From: Allolobophora icterica
Taxonomy: Eukaryota > Annelida > Clitellata > Crassiclitellata > Lumbricidae
Length of the DNA stretch: 64,000 bases
Direction: 5' to 3'
Assembly (NCBI GenBank): GCA_963556255.1
Contig: OY744617.1
Coordinates: forward strand, 31,482,144-31,546,143
Part shown: one piece after another, positions 11,878 to 22,811 of the stretch
Numbering within the stretch: position 1 is the first letter of the stretch
Layout: every line of letters begins with the position of its first letter
Program-made: the position numbers and the translations under genes
The notes under the pieces: generated by a model
Databases searched by the model: none
Seen by the model: the letters and a program-made list of their open reading frames with translations, nothing else
Told to the model about the DNA's origin: nothing

Positions 11878-14608
11878 ATGACGGAACAGGTATTTGAATC
11901 GAAATGAAGAAAGAGCATCTAGGTTCATCGCTAGCACGTGTCAATTACTTCCAAAGTAATTTCCTCTTGTTTCTGATCATATGCATAACCTAAACCCGTC
12001 CTTGAGCACACCATCAAATTCGCATTCAATTTTGTGTAGCAGCCATGCTGAGTTCTATATCCGACCGCCGAATTCATGCATTGATGACCTAGATTTCTGG
12101 ATCGCCAACGCTGATGTTCTGGTCTTCAGTGGCGACTTTCCAGAGTTGCCAAGGGATATGAGTGGCCTAACAGATACAAGCAAGTGCTAAAAGACTGAAT
12201 CGTCCCATGCGTTCCTAGGTTTTCTTCGATTACGATGTTTTAGGGAAATGAAGTATGATTGGAAATATAAAAAGTACGAATTTAGGCATGCAGTTCTTTC
12301 AAACAGCTACGCGGTGCTTGATGTCGATCAGGTGGCAAACGCATATGATCCTTTTGGACTGGTAGGACACGCCTTGCCAAAAATCGCTAGAGGTCCAGCA
12401 ATAAAACGTCTAAGTAACCATGATGGTCTTTCTTTCGACTGCGACATCATCCACAGCGTGTGGTGCCCACAATGGCCTAAAGATGCCCAAGGTTGGCTTA
12501 AACGACCTAGGAATAATGAATGGCCGACCATTGATACAATCGGTGAGGTTACACAAAATGGTTGTCATGTTGTCTTCGTTAAAATTCGTTCTTGCAGAGA
12601 CGATAAACAACAATGGAGATTTTCATTTTCATTGGCGGAGGTAACTTTACTTCAGAGTTGGACTCAAATTCAACAGATTGTCTATCATTTGTTGAGATTC
12701 TTCTGCAGGAGAGAATTAATACAAAAGAATTGTCCAAAGGAGGATGAGATTCTCTGTATGTATCATTTAAAGACGCCGATGTTATGGACTTGTGAAGTGA
12801 TGTCGCCGGAATGGTGGAATTCCTCTTCTTCTATTACGATCTGCTGTGAGTTAGGCCTATTGAAGAAGCTTTCAGACTGGCTACAGAAGAGGCACTGCCC
12901 TAACTATTTTAGTCCTGAATCAAATTGATTTCATGAATCATTGAGTTCCATAATCCATGATAAGACTCTAAAACGACTAAGTGAATCCCGCAATTCTGGC
13001 ATTCTCTGTGATTGGTTCTTGGAAAATTACATAATGCTATTCATTCGGAAACATTTCGAGCTTAAAAGTACGATGGAGGTAATGCCACATTAAGGGATTT
13101 CATGCTGCATATCTTTCAGCTTTGGAAAGTGACTGAATCAACATCATTGGATTTATTGATTTTTCGCACATTCGTCTATGCGCATGAGCAGAGACGTAGA
13201 ATAATAAAACGCGGACCAGAGTTTCGTAGCGAGATATAGGCTTAATTCAAGATGTATTCAGTTGAGACAGCTTCCAACAATTCAGAACGTCCAATGTTTC
13301 ACACACTGCGACGCCCTACTCTTTTTTTGCATGCAGCACATGCAAGGCCGTAGGTAGGGGGGTGTTTTTGGCGTTTAGACACCCCGTGAAATCAAATAAT
13401 GTAGAAATGAATAATGCATTCACTAACTACAAACCCCTTGATCAGTTAATTCGGTTGCTTGTCGGCTTGCTTAAGGACGAGAAAACACCCCCTGAAACAG
13501 AAAACACCACCCGAAACAAAATCCTGGCTACGCCCTGAGCATATGGTTTAGGCTTCGGAGAGATTTCATGGGACAGCAGTCTCTTTGTTGAATTTGTAAT
13601 TGGAATTTCGATGCAACCAAACAGTGTAAGGTCTCAGTATCATAACTTTCCGATAGCGTACACAGCACAAAGTTGTCGGTTTCAATATCTTCGTGCTCAG
13701 AATCTCATGCAAAATATAACTGCATCAAATAGTCGCCTGAAATTTCAACTACTGTCTCTCATTTCAAAAGAGTTTCTTAGAAGAGCTATTATAGAACACG
13801 CAGGTTCTAAATGTATTGGCTTTGCTCCTACAACCTTGGTCTATCTGGCTGCCATCCACTTTGCAACATCTGACCACCTGCTAGCAATACGCTTCTGCTT
13901 GTCAATTCTTTTGGATAAACCTTCCCAAGAGTATAAGGAGACACTGAATGCAGGTTGTTTGTTGTTTATTGACGATGTCGCAAGATTCGTTGGGTTGTGT
14001 GTGCTTCAGAAGAAGATTACTGACAATGATCTTCATTACATTGGCAGGCAGCATTATCTTGATCTGCGTCTTTCACCGGAAGTTTTTCCTCATTATTTAG
14101 CTGTATTATGTATCGAAAGAAAATCCAAACATTTATGTTTGCACCGTGATTTGCCGGAATCAGCATTTCCTATGGACGAATATTTCAAGGCTTTAATTAA
14201 AAAGAGATGCATTGTTACGAATAAATTAGGTTCTCATTTGAATGCTATTAGGCAGATGGCTACAACTGTGAATCCTTTGGTAATCAAAGAAACAGTACTT
14301 GGTGTTCTAATGCAATATGCTCTAGAAAATATGATTACATTCTTCAGTGTGATTCGCATCGAGTTTGGCATCCAGTGCAACACAGCTGACTGCTATCGTG
14401 CTTTGTACCTTTACAAGTTTCGCCAATACGATGAAATGCAGATTTGTGTGAACGAATTCTGCAAGAGCCTGATCTGCAGAGCGATTTGAAGGAATTTTCA
14501 TTTGCGAATGTTTTGTTGTTGCCACCGCTTGACTCTCTTTTTGATGAAGCAGTACAGTCGTTGCTTGGATTTCACACACTCTTTTATTATTTATCACCTT
14601 CGAATGAG
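11878..14608 (+). pseudogene. Mab-21-like gene, copy 2 (pseudogene)
   Basis: It aligns with copy 3 from the ATG at 11878 to codons before the C-terminus. Lesions include early frame loss and a TGA within 30 bases of the ATG, a TAA near 12188, a TGA at 12926-12928, small deletions around 13090-13260, a 196-bp MITE at 13343-13538 and a frame loss near 14440. It also ends abruptly at about 14608, where the last 100 codons are replaced by inverted downstream sequence. Recognisable protein pieces are PPNSCIDDLDFWIAN (active-site region), WLKRPRNNEWPTIDTI and ALENMITFFSVIR. A GGCCTA insertion at 12852-12859 adds two codons in frame. It is unlikely to make a working protein. Confidence 0.9.
13343..13538. 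mobile_element. hAT-type MITE (196 bp) in Mab-21 copy 2
   Basis: The ends are CAAGGCCGTAGG and, in reverse complement, CAGGGCGTAGCC. It is flanked by AGCACATG (13335-13342) and AGCATATG (13539-13546), an 8-bp target duplication with one mismatch. Copies 1, 3 and 4 show the uninterrupted site GCAGCATATGG. It has no coding capacity. Confidence 0.85.
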
Positions 14609-15490
14609 TCTTCTTCAAGCTCTGTTCCACAGATGGTACTACCATGTGGGACTACGGCGCTTGTGATTCTCTTAAAGACAGGTAACTAGATTAAGCTTCT
14701 ATGCTTGAGTGACTCTCCATAAGACCAACGAAACTATGAATGTGACTTTACTCTCTCAGCCTTTCAGGAAGCTTCTTCGTGTGGAAGTTCTATATGTACG
14801 GCCAGTGTTGGTTATGAGTTAACTCATATGAGTTTAAACTCACGAGTTAACTCACTTGCTGTGATTTATGAGTTTGAGTTAACTCACCTTAAAGAGTGTG
14901 AGTTATGAGTTTGAGTTAACTCATATTTTCTGTGAGTTTGAGTTGTAACTGTCAATTATTTTAAACTCAACGCACTCTTCGGCACTCGGCACATATTATG
15001 TTGAAACAAGCCTTTTTTTTATATCGTCGGCTTTCCATACTGGTGAGTGGTGACGGCAGGGAGGGTCGTAAACACTGCTAGCGGACAGTGTTTAGACACT
15101 GCATATTTTCTATATTGTGAACAGTTAAGAACAACATGTATTCCTGATGGGAAATATTTTTCTGTTACAAGTATGCGTGATGGAAAAATTGTTCCTCGAT
15201 TGGAACGTGCTAGTATGAAACGTGTGAGTTTATGAGTTAACTCATTTAACAAGTGAGTTTGAGTTAACTCATTTCACTTAGGATGAGTTGAGTTTGAGTT
15301 TAAACTCATTTTGAGGTGCGTGAGTTGAGTTTTGATTTAACTCATTTCTTGTGTGAGTTTACCCAACACTGTGTACGGCGATGAATAATTCTACGATTCA
15401 AGCATCACTCGTATGGTATCATATCGTATTTGGATATTTTTATAGCGCCGCTCACAGTTGAGGCCACTCAGCAGTGCTCCCAGTGCTAAA
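14609..15490. repeat. inverted downstream segment that replaces the 3' end of copy 2
   Basis: Outside the MITE at 14803-15371, bases 14609-14802 and 15372-15490 are the reverse complement of 23345-23660 downstream of copy 3. Copy 1 carries the same segment in forward orientation at about 3190-3400, well after its stop. In copy 2 it abuts coding sequence directly, so a deletion or inversion joined them. Confidence 0.7.
14803..15371. mobile_element. hAT-type MITE (569 bp) rich in GAGTTAACTCA
   Basis: Both ends read CAGTGTTGG inward, and the element is flanked by a perfect 8-bp duplication TGTACGGC (14795-14802 and 15372-15379). The inverted partner downstream of copy 3 (about 23430) lacks it. 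Both terminal regions contain many copies of the palindrome GAGTTAACTC; the centre (15000-15220) is unrelated and shows no clear gene. Confidence 0.9.
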
Positions 15491-15644
15491 GCTCCGATAT
15501 AAGGTTTTAAGCACAGAAAATGATGTAAGAAGAGATCCAGAAAGTAAGGTTACCCGTAGAGAGGATGGAAGGGCTGGAAGGCCCTATATTGGCAAAAGAT
15601 CTAGTTTGAGCTAGAGTGGTCCTGGCACTCGAAACAAAGAGGAC

Positions 15645-16017
15645 CAGGGCTGTAGTGGTAAAATTTGAGGTGAGTATACGCTACCGGTGAGCAGGGCTGT
15701 TGTCACCCAAAAAATATTCTGAAGACCTTTTTTTAGGAAGAAAATTTTCAGAATTTTCTTAAAATTTTGGACTTTTTACCATTTCGTCTCTGAAAAACTT
15801 GATGACCTTTTTTTTTAGTCATTCGCCCTAAAAACCGTTAAAAACCTCTCTTTTTCCCTCAAAAAGCGCCAAAAGTTACAATTATTCGGTCTTCAGAGGT
15901 AAGTATACGCTGTATACCCGCGTATACCCTCGTCTAGATCCATGAGTATACGCTCTCAAATTTCTATAGAGGTAAGTATACGCTGTATACCCGCGTATAC
16001 CCTCGACTACAGCCCTG
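15645..16017. mobile_element. hAT-type MITE (373 bp)
   Basis: Inverted ends CAGGGCTGTAGT with a perfect 8-bp duplication AAGAGGAC (15637-15644 and 16018-16025). It contains two copies of a GAGGTAAGTATACGC / CCGCGTATACCCTCG block near 15895 and 15969. No coding potential. Confidence 0.9.
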
Positions 16018-16110
16018 AAGAGGACATGCCGGTCGCTAGAACGGAGAGGTCGGTGAGAAGCTGCAGAAAGAGGGGGAGATCGATGAAGTCCCTGAGATAT
16101 TTGAAAGTAG

Positions 16111-16803
16111 TGCCCAGTAATTAAAACTAAGCAAACGAGAAAACTTTTTACCGAAGTTGTAAAAATCTGTCACCGATATGGAATATCGGACAGAGCAGAT
16201 GCCGTAATTACTAATGCTGTACTAGAAGATTTTGGTATTGTTTCACATACCGAATCAACCCATGTAATCGGTTGCTACAAGCTTCGCCGAGAAAGAACAA
16301 TTACTAGAAGGCGTACAACAATGCATTCAGGTGAAACAAGGGATTCAATAGAAACCGTGTACTTTGATGATTACTTTGCACACCCAGAAAGTATCTTATT
16401 AGCAATGATAACAGATGAACAAAAACATAGAAACGAACTGGGGTCGCGTCGACTTTTGAAAGCTCGCCAAGAGAAAGTTTGTCATGTCGACTTTGAACTT
16501 CAACGCCGAAAGTTACGTCGGGTTAATAAACTGTATGAATTTGATCGTTACCGCCCCACCGCTGCTATCAAAGATTCCAGTTTATCCGGCAGAATATTTG
16601 GTGCCAAAAACGCTTTACTGCGTGCCATTCGTCAGGGTGTCATGCCATACACAAGCTGTAAGAGAGGCGTGAAACTAGTAACCGGAGCATGTCAAGCGGT
16701 TTGCCTGGAAATTGCTCGAATTGGATTAATCAGACACAGAATAAAGTCCTGGCAACAGGTGGTTTCTTTTCTATTACAAAACAGATTAATATGTCTTCCA
16801 TGA
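16111..16803 (+). CDS. uncharacterised ORF fragment without an ATG start
   Basis: The frame is open from 16111 (after the TAG at 16108-16110) to a stop at 16801-16803, about 230 codons. The first ATG is at 16321, but the upstream 70 codons look protein-like (VVKICHRYGISDRADAVITNAV, then VIGCYKLRRERT), so the start is missing or in another exon. It is basic, with no membrane segment. It resembles a repeated family of uncharacterised invertebrate proteins that I remember only loosely; a transposon-borne or domesticated origin is possible. No catalytic motif is recognised. Confidence 0.45.
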   Translation, partial: CPVIKTKQTRKLFTEVVKICHRYGISDRADAVITNAVLEDFGIVSHTESTHVIGCYKLRRERTITRRRTTMHSGETRDSIETVYFDDYFAHPESILLAMITDEQKHRNELGSRRLLKARQEKVCHVDFELQRRKLRRVNKLYEFDRYRPTAAIKDSSLSGRIFGAKNALLRAIRQGVMPYTSCKRGVKLVTGACQAVCLEIARIGLIRHRIKSWQQVVSFLLQNRLICLP

Positions 16804-17504
16804 TGTGTGACAATTGTAATCTATGAGCTTCGGATAATTAATCGACATTTATGTCTCTGTTTCAGGCTTGTTCACGTTTTTAATTTCTTTGACGGTTTGA
16901 CAGGCATATGATAGGCCTTACCATCTGTTTTTGTCTACGTTAGTCGCTGCTTTTTTCAAAGATTACTTTTAAGGGTGTCACGACAAATGGTTCACGGACA
17001 AATGGTTTGATGAAACTAGAGCTAAACATGCTTCTTCGTAGTCCAATGTAAAAAAATCACAGATAGAAGCTGAATGAGCTATGAAAAAAAGCTCAAACTA
17101 GAAACTGGATCAGGAAATAGAAATTAGAGCAGTGGCTCTTAAAATTTTTAAAGCTAGGGACCGGCACCATCATTATGTTGTTTTTCGCGGAACACTAATG
17201 GCAATGTAACCTGGGGGATACGTACATGAAGTATGGGGGATTCAAGGGTTTTGTTGCAAAAATTGCAAGACCAAACTAAATCGCATTTTACATTTTAATT
17301 TTGAATTTCTAAGGACTGTTTCACGGACCGGTGACCTGAACTCCGCGGACCGGCGAAGGTCCGCGGACCACACTTGCGCACTGGGAGCGACTCTGAACGG
17401 TTCACCCTACTAGAGGCGCTTTATAAATGTTTAAATACAATATAATACAATACACTTTAAGAACAGCTGAATTAGAGTATTTTACTATTTAAATAAGCTC
17501 TCAG
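16804..17504. other. no gene; possible degraded DNA-transposon fragment
   Basis: Bases 17140-17400 contain an arm-like GGACCGG / CCGCGGACC-rich stretch with ends CAGTGG and CACTG, which suggests another hAT-like relic, but I could not find matching flanking duplications. A short SINE- or LINE-tail-like stretch (AGAGGCGCTTTATAAATG) lies at 17412. Nothing coding. Confidence 0.3.
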
Positions 17505-18230
17505 CAGTTCCACCCTTCCCGATGCTAATACATGTTTCGATAGAGAAACGAGATGATAGGGGGTGGGTATTGCCGAAGAATACGTTGGGAGTTTGAGGCC
17601 ACTGCTTTAAATTGCTGACAAGCGCGCGCAATCAACTGCTGTCTGGATGAACAGAGGGAGGCAGTCCATTCTGCGCATTCGCATTAAGAGCCTGTCTACT
17701 CTTTTGCTTTCACCTTGGCTCGTGTAGCCCAACCTTGAGAGGGAGCCATACATCAATGTGGATAATGTTGTTGCTTTGGCAATCTCATGAAACGTTGTCG
17801 TTGGATAGTCATGTGATCGAAGGACTCCCAGCGCACAGAGTAACGTTGGATGAGTTTTTATTTTAAGAAATAATCTGATGCATTGGTGGACAGCTAGTCA
17901 TCTACCTCCATTTCAGTTGGATAAGTGACAGGTTTCTAGTTGAAATCAACTTCAGACAGAGGGATGTAAAGGATTCTATTATATCCTGCTTTCGTCAACA
18001 CTTCGGGGTAATTTTTTTAAATTGTCTTACATGAGAACCTTAACGGTTAAAGTTAAAAACAAACCATTATATTGTCTTCTTGGTCATAGCAAGATGCCTT
18101 CTTTAAAGCGAAGTCACAAGTATCCACCTTTTGACAGTGTTGATATAAAGCAGTTCCGTAAAAACAACATCAACAGGAAATGGTGGGCAAGAGTGGTCCC
18201 AAATGGACTGTTGCCTTAATAGGACCACAC
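17505..18230 (+). repeat. duplicated upstream block, unit 3 (partner 7655-8430)
   Basis: Direct-orientation partner of the block at 7655. A 65-codon frame at 18022-18219 is open here but has no intact equivalent in the partner, so I do not call a gene. Confidence 0.7.
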
Positions 18231-18501
18231 CCGATTTACACCCTATAGATACCCATTTAACCTCGATTTCAACTGTTGTATTCTTGCGCAGTTGAATATT
18301 GATCGTATCGATGTAGGCAGTTTTACGGAATACTAAACATTATTTTTATTAAATTGCGGTTGAAACTCTTTTTCAAGTAGTTCTGATCTATTTTCAGTCG
18401 TACCTGACAACGAGAATATGCACGTTAGATTTTTAAAATGCAATCATGTTTGTTTTAATTATAGCCAGGTTTCATGTTTGAGCGACAGTAAGTGATTTTT
18501 T

Positions 18502-18768
18502 CAGTGCTTTTTTTCTAGAAAAAAAGGTTCCGGACGGAACAATAGGTGCCGGAACGCAACAATTATGGGCGAGCTAAAATCACGAGAAAAACGGGGTTGG
18601 GGGTTTGGAGGGGTCTCCATAAACACTGAAAACAGTTCAAAAACACGTAAATTAAATTAAAATAACTAAATTATTGTTTTAATTATTAAAATAAATAAAT
18701 TATTTTTTAGGAGCTGATAAAGGTGCCGGAACGCCGTACCGGCGCGTTCCGGCTGAAAAAAAGCCCTG
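18502..18768. mobile_element. hAT-type MITE (267 bp)
   Basis: Ends CAGTGCTTTTTTTC and, in reverse complement, CAGGGCTTTTTTTC, with a perfect 8-bp duplication GATTTTTT (18494-18501 and 18769-18776). Its terminal regions carry GCCGGAACG-rich arms. Non-coding. Confidence 0.88.
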
Positions 18769-18774
18769 GATTTT

Positions 18775-19712
18775 TTAACAGTGCGTCTAAAATATCTTCG
18801 GCTTGTTTGCTTGCGTCCGAAGAACGCAGGTCTGCTAAGACGCAGATCCTGGTTTGGGACAATCCATATATTACGTGCGCAAAAATCCGGGAAAATTGGA
18901 CCCGCGACCCCTTTTCGCCAGCTTACATCCTTCCACCCCCCCCCCACCTTCGTACGTACGCTTGACGCACACATCCCCCATGACCAGCTGCAGAAAGTGT
19001 CTTGACAGCTCCAGGCAGCGACTGTCTGCACTTTAGGCCAGATTGAAGGATGAGTGAGGGCCAATATAGACAAATTATAGGTGTCTCGTTAACAGCACAG
19101 AATAGCTGCACATGGCTTTTATATAATTTAATAAAATGCCATCGGACGACAATAGGACAATGCAGAGTTATAAATAGGCTAATGTGGACATCATAATTAG
19201 AAATTTATTTTGCGTACGCACACACTTTGTCTAGACCCCTCCGTTCGCACCCGTACGCAAAATCGCCTAAATCCGACCCCACTCATTGCGTACGTAATAT
19301 GTGGATGGCCCCTTTCGACATAGCTAGTGGATATTTTAGCCTATGCGGGTCTGACATCGGGTAATTTTATCTCCAAATAGCTTACATAAAAATAAACCGA
19401 AAAAGAGGACTAGAAACCGCCCTCAAAACTGACGCTATAGTTAGAGTCGCCAACACTTCCTACCTACGACTCCCTCTCAAGAAAGCTCAGTGGACTGCTC
19501 TTCTTATTCTAGTCTGGTGTCCGAGTTTAAGCCTCTAAGGCTCATGAAATCGGAAGACAGGCTGCTCGAAATAAGTAATCTGAAAAGATAGGACTTACTC
19601 CCGAAGCTAAATGACCTCACGGAATTTGCAGCGCGAACAGAACAGAGAAAAAGAACAGAAACCCAGCATCGATCTGGTTCTGGTTACATCAAGGGCATCC
19701 AATTAGAGTCAA
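18775..19712 (+). repeat. duplicated upstream block, unit 3, interrupted by a transposon
   Basis: Partner of 8851-9345, with the same order of landmarks (GGTCTGACATCGGGTAATTT, AGTCGCCAACACTTC). The 457-bp insertion at 18856-19312 separates its first 80 bp from the remainder. Confidence 0.75.
18856..19312. mobile_element. non-autonomous DNA transposon (457 bp)
   Basis: The two ends are imperfect inverted repeats: GGGACAATCCATATATTACG at the left and, in reverse complement, GGGGCCATCCACATATTACG at the right. The equivalent region at 8930 has no insertion. Flanks share only TTT, so the target duplication and superfamily are unclear. Small frames inside are not convincing. Confidence 0.75.
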
Positions 19713-19928
19713 GAGTTTCTGATCGCCATCATATAGTTGTTTAGCTGAAAGTAGACAATCTATAAACATGATCGTTCGATATGTGAATGGAAAAGGTGAT
19801 TCATGGATTGGATATGTGTGATTAAATAGAATTCAGTTCTTCCTTAGGCTGCTGAAGATGATGAAGACGATGACAGTGATAATAATGATGATGATGAGTA
19901 TTTAGAATGTAGATGTTTTACATTTAGG
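19706..19928 (+). promoter_or_regulatory. conserved 5' flank of Mab-21 copy 3, with a possible splice acceptor
   Basis: Shared with copies 2 and 4 (AGTCAAGAG, then AAACATGATCGTTCG). A pyrimidine-rich tract ending TTCCTTAG at 19847 could be a splice acceptor: the 27 codons from 19848 to the ATG at 19929 are open and acidic (EDDEDDDSDNNDDDE). Copy 4 has a comparable TTCTGCAG at 37851 and a similar open acidic run, but in a different phase, so the ATG at 19929 is the safer start. Confidence 0.4.
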
Positions 19929-22811
19929 ATGACGGAACCTGTGGGTAAATCGAATGAAGAAACGGCATCTGAGTTCATCGCTAGCATGTGTCAATTACTT
20001 CCAAAGTCAGTTCCTCTTGTTTCTGATCATATGCATAACCTAAACCCGTCGTTGAAACCTGAATCAAATTCGTATTCAATTTATTGTGGCAGTCATGCTG
20101 AGTTCAATGTCCGACCGCCGAATTCATGCATTGATGACCTAGATTTCTTGATCGCCAACACTAGTGAGCTGGTCTTCAGTGGCGACTTTCCAGAGTTTCC
20201 AAGGGATTTGAGTGGCCTAGCAGACACAGTCAAGTTCCACCAGATTGAATCATACCATGGTTTTCCAGGTTTTGTCCGATTACGATATTTCGGGGAAATG
20301 AACTATAACTGGAAATATAAAAAGTACGAATTGAAGAAAACACCTCAGTCAAACACTTACGCGATGCTTGAAATGGATCATGTTGCAAATGCATATTATC
20401 CTTTGGGAGTCGTAGGAAACGACTCGCAAAAAATGGCTAGGGGTCCGGCAATTAAACATCTGAGCAACCATGATGGTCTTTCTTTCGACAGCGATTTCGT
20501 TTGCAGCGTGTGGTGCCCACAGTGGCCTAAAGAAGCTCAAGGTTGGCTTAAACGACCTAGGAATAATGGATGGCCGACTATTGATGCAATCGACAAGGTT
20601 ACACAAAATGGTTGTCATGTTGTCTTCGTTAAGCATCGTTCTTGCATACACGATAAACTACAGTGGAGATTTTCATTTTCCGTGGCGGAGATAAGTTTAC
20701 TTCAGAGTTGGACTCAAATTCAACAGATTGTCTACCATTTGTTGAGATTCTTCTGCAAGAAAGAATTAATACAAAAGAATTGTCCAAAGGAGGATGAGAT
20801 ACTCTGTACGTATCATTTAAAGACGCTGATGCTATGGACTTGTGAAGAGATGTCGCCTGAATGGTGGAATTCCTCTTCTGCTATTACGATCTGCTGTGAG
20901 TTATTGAGGAAGCTTTCAGACTGGCTACAGAAGAGGGACTGCCCGAACTATTTTATTCCTGAAGCAAATTTATTTCATGAATCATTGAGTCCCATAATCC
21001 ATGACAAGACTGTTAAACGATTAAATGAATTTCGAAATTCTGACATTCTCTGTGATTGGTTCATGGAAAATTACATAATGTTATTCATTCGGATACATTT
21101 CAAACCTAAAAGCACATTGGAGGTAATGCCACATTTAAGGGATTTCATGCTGCGTATATGTCAGTTTTGGAAAGAGACAGAATCAATATCATTGGATATA
21201 TTGATTTATCGCACAGTCGCCTATGCACATGGGCAGAGTCGTAGAATAATAAAACGCGGATCATTTACAGGACTGCGCCACAGCTTCCTAGGGGGAAATA
21301 ATTCAAGATGTATTCAAATGAAAATATACTGGCGACTGAGACAGCTTCCAACAATTCAGAACATCCAATGTTTCACGCACTGCGACATCCTACTGTTTAT
21401 TTTGCATGCAGCATATGGATTACGATGCGGAGAGATTTTATGGGATAGCAGACTCTTTGCTGAATTTGTCAATGGAATTTCGATGCAACGAAAAAATGTA
21501 AGGTCTCTGTATCATAACTTTCCGAAAGCGTACACCGCACAAAGTTGTTGGTTTCAATTTCTGCGTGCTCAGAACCTCATGCAAAATATAACTGGATCAA
21601 ATAGTCGTCCGGAATTTAAACTACTGTCTCTCATGTCAAAAGAGTTTCTTAGAAGAGCTTTAGGACACGAAGGTTCTAAATGCAACGGAATTGCTCCTGC
21701 AGCTTTGGGCTATCTGGCTGCTATCCACTTTGCCTCATCAGAATACCAACTAGCAATACGCTTCTGCTTGTCAGTTCTCGTGAATCAGCCTTCCCAACAG
21801 GAAAAGGAGACATTGAATGCAGGTTGCTTGTTGTTTATTGACGATGTCGCAAGAATCGTTGGATTGTGTGTGCTTCAGAAGAAGATTACTGACAATAATC
21901 TTCATTACATTGGCAGGCGACTTTACCTTGATCTGCGTCTTTCACCCGAGATCTTTGCTCATTATCTAACTCTGTTATCTGCCGAAAGAATATCCCAACA
22001 TTTATATTTTCATAGTGATTGGCCCCAATCAGCATTTCCCATGGACGAATATTTCAAGGCTTTAATGAAAAAGAGATGCATTGTTTCGAATAAATCTGGT
22101 TCTCATTTGAATGCTACTAGACAGATCGTTTATCACAGAACAGATTCTTTGACAGACACCCTGGCTACAACTATGAATCCTTTGATAGTCAAAGAAACAG
22201 TACTTGATGTTCTAATGGAATATGCTCTAGAAAATATGATTTCATTCTACAATGTGATTCGCAATGACTTTGGCATCCAGTGCAACACAGCTGACTGCTA
22301 TCGTGCTTTGTACCTTTACAAGTTTCGCCAATACGATGAAATGCAGCATTTGTGTGAACGAATTCTGCAAGAGCCTGATCTGCAGTGCGATCTGAAGGAA
22401 TTTTCATTTGCGAATGTTTTGTTGTTGCCACCGCTTGACTCTTTTTTCGATAGAGACGTAAGGTCGTTGCTTGGATTTCACACACTCTTTTATTATTTAT
22501 CACCTTCGAATGACGCTTTGTGCAAAGTTAGGGTACGAGTTGCCGAGTCAAAGTTTGAACACTGGTTTGCCCCGTTGGTGTACTCTACCAAAAGTGGACT
22601 CGTCTCTTTTCTTGTATCTCATTACCCCATTAAAAGCCACTATTTTGTTGGAAGATATTTTCTTGCAAAATATTTGAAAGTCAGATGTTATATTGATTGC
22701 AATCTTCCGTATTCAGAAGCATTGACTGAATTTGCTGCTCAGGAAACACATCTTCCGTTTGAAGACATCATTCGCACATTTCTTCTACAAAAGCTTATTA
22801 TAAAAAAATAG
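19929..22811 (+). CDS. Mab-21/cGAS-like nucleotidyltransferase-fold protein, copy 3 (intact, 960 aa)
   Basis: The only complete copy. The N-terminal third has the nucleotidyltransferase signature: GS at residues 54-55, then D70 and D72 in DDLDFL, and a candidate third carboxylate at D189 before VCSVWCPQWP. WLKRPRNNGWPTID and WRFSFSVAEI (246-255) match the Mab-21 family core. The helical Mab-21 domain follows (LLRFFCKKELIQK; PEWWNSSSAI). The remaining ~500 residues are unusual in length: helical, with TPR-like pairs at roughly 600-640 and 800-830, and ending with KSHYFVGRYFLAKYLKVRCY. No signal peptide or membrane segment is seen. Metal-binding residues are kept, so catalysis (cyclic dinucleotide synthesis, as in cGAS-like receptors) is possible but unproven. 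Single exon from this ATG. Confidence 0.88.
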   Translation: MTEPVGKSNEETASEFIASMCQLLPKSVPLVSDHMHNLNPSLKPESNSYSIYCGSHAEFNVRPPNSCIDDLDFLIANTSELVFSGDFPEFPRDLSGLADTVKFHQIESYHGFPGFVRLRYFGEMNYNWKYKKYELKKTPQSNTYAMLEMDHVANAYYPLGVVGNDSQKMARGPAIKHLSNHDGLSFDSDFVCSVWCPQWPKEAQGWLKRPRNNGWPTIDAIDKVTQNGCHVVFVKHRSCIHDKLQWRFSFSVAEISLLQSWTQIQQIVYHLLRFFCKKELIQKNCPKEDEILCTYHLKTLMLWTCEEMSPEWWNSSSAITICCELLRKLSDWLQKRDCPNYFIPEANLFHESLSPIIHDKTVKRLNEFRNSDILCDWFMENYIMLFIRIHFKPKSTLEVMPHLRDFMLRICQFWKETESISLDILIYRTVAYAHGQSRRIIKRGSFTGLRHSFLGGNNSRCIQMKIYWRLRQLPTIQNIQCFTHCDILLFILHAAYGLRCGEILWDSRLFAEFVNGISMQRKNVRSLYHNFPKAYTAQSCWFQFLRAQNLMQNITGSNSRPEFKLLSLMSKEFLRRALGHEGSKCNGIAPAALGYLAAIHFASSEYQLAIRFCLSVLVNQPSQQEKETLNAGCLLFIDDVARIVGLCVLQKKITDNNLHYIGRRLYLDLRLSPEIFAHYLTLLSAERISQHLYFHSDWPQSAFPMDEYFKALMKKRCIVSNKSGSHLNATRQIVYHRTDSLTDTLATTMNPLIVKETVLDVLMEYALENMISFYNVIRNDFGIQCNTADCYRALYLYKFRQYDEMQHLCERILQEPDLQCDLKEFSFANVLLLPPLDSFFDRDVRSLLGFHTLFYYLSPSNDALCKVRVRVAESKFEHWFAPLVYSTKSGLVSFLVSHYPIKSHYFVGRYFLAKYLKVRCYIDCNLPYSEALTEFAAQETHLPFEDIIRTFLLQKLIIKK

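Noticed and set aside
17140..17400. seventh hAT MITE
   Set aside because: End-like CAGTGG and CACTG sequences are present but no matching 8-bp flanks were found.
18022..18219. 65-codon frame in the unit 3 upstream block
   Set aside because: The duplicated partner at 8280-8420 does not keep the frame.
19848..19928. definite upstream coding exon part of copy 3
   Set aside because: Open and acidic, with a plausible acceptor, but the equivalent acceptor in copy 4 is in another phase and copy 2 lacks one; kept only as a possibility.
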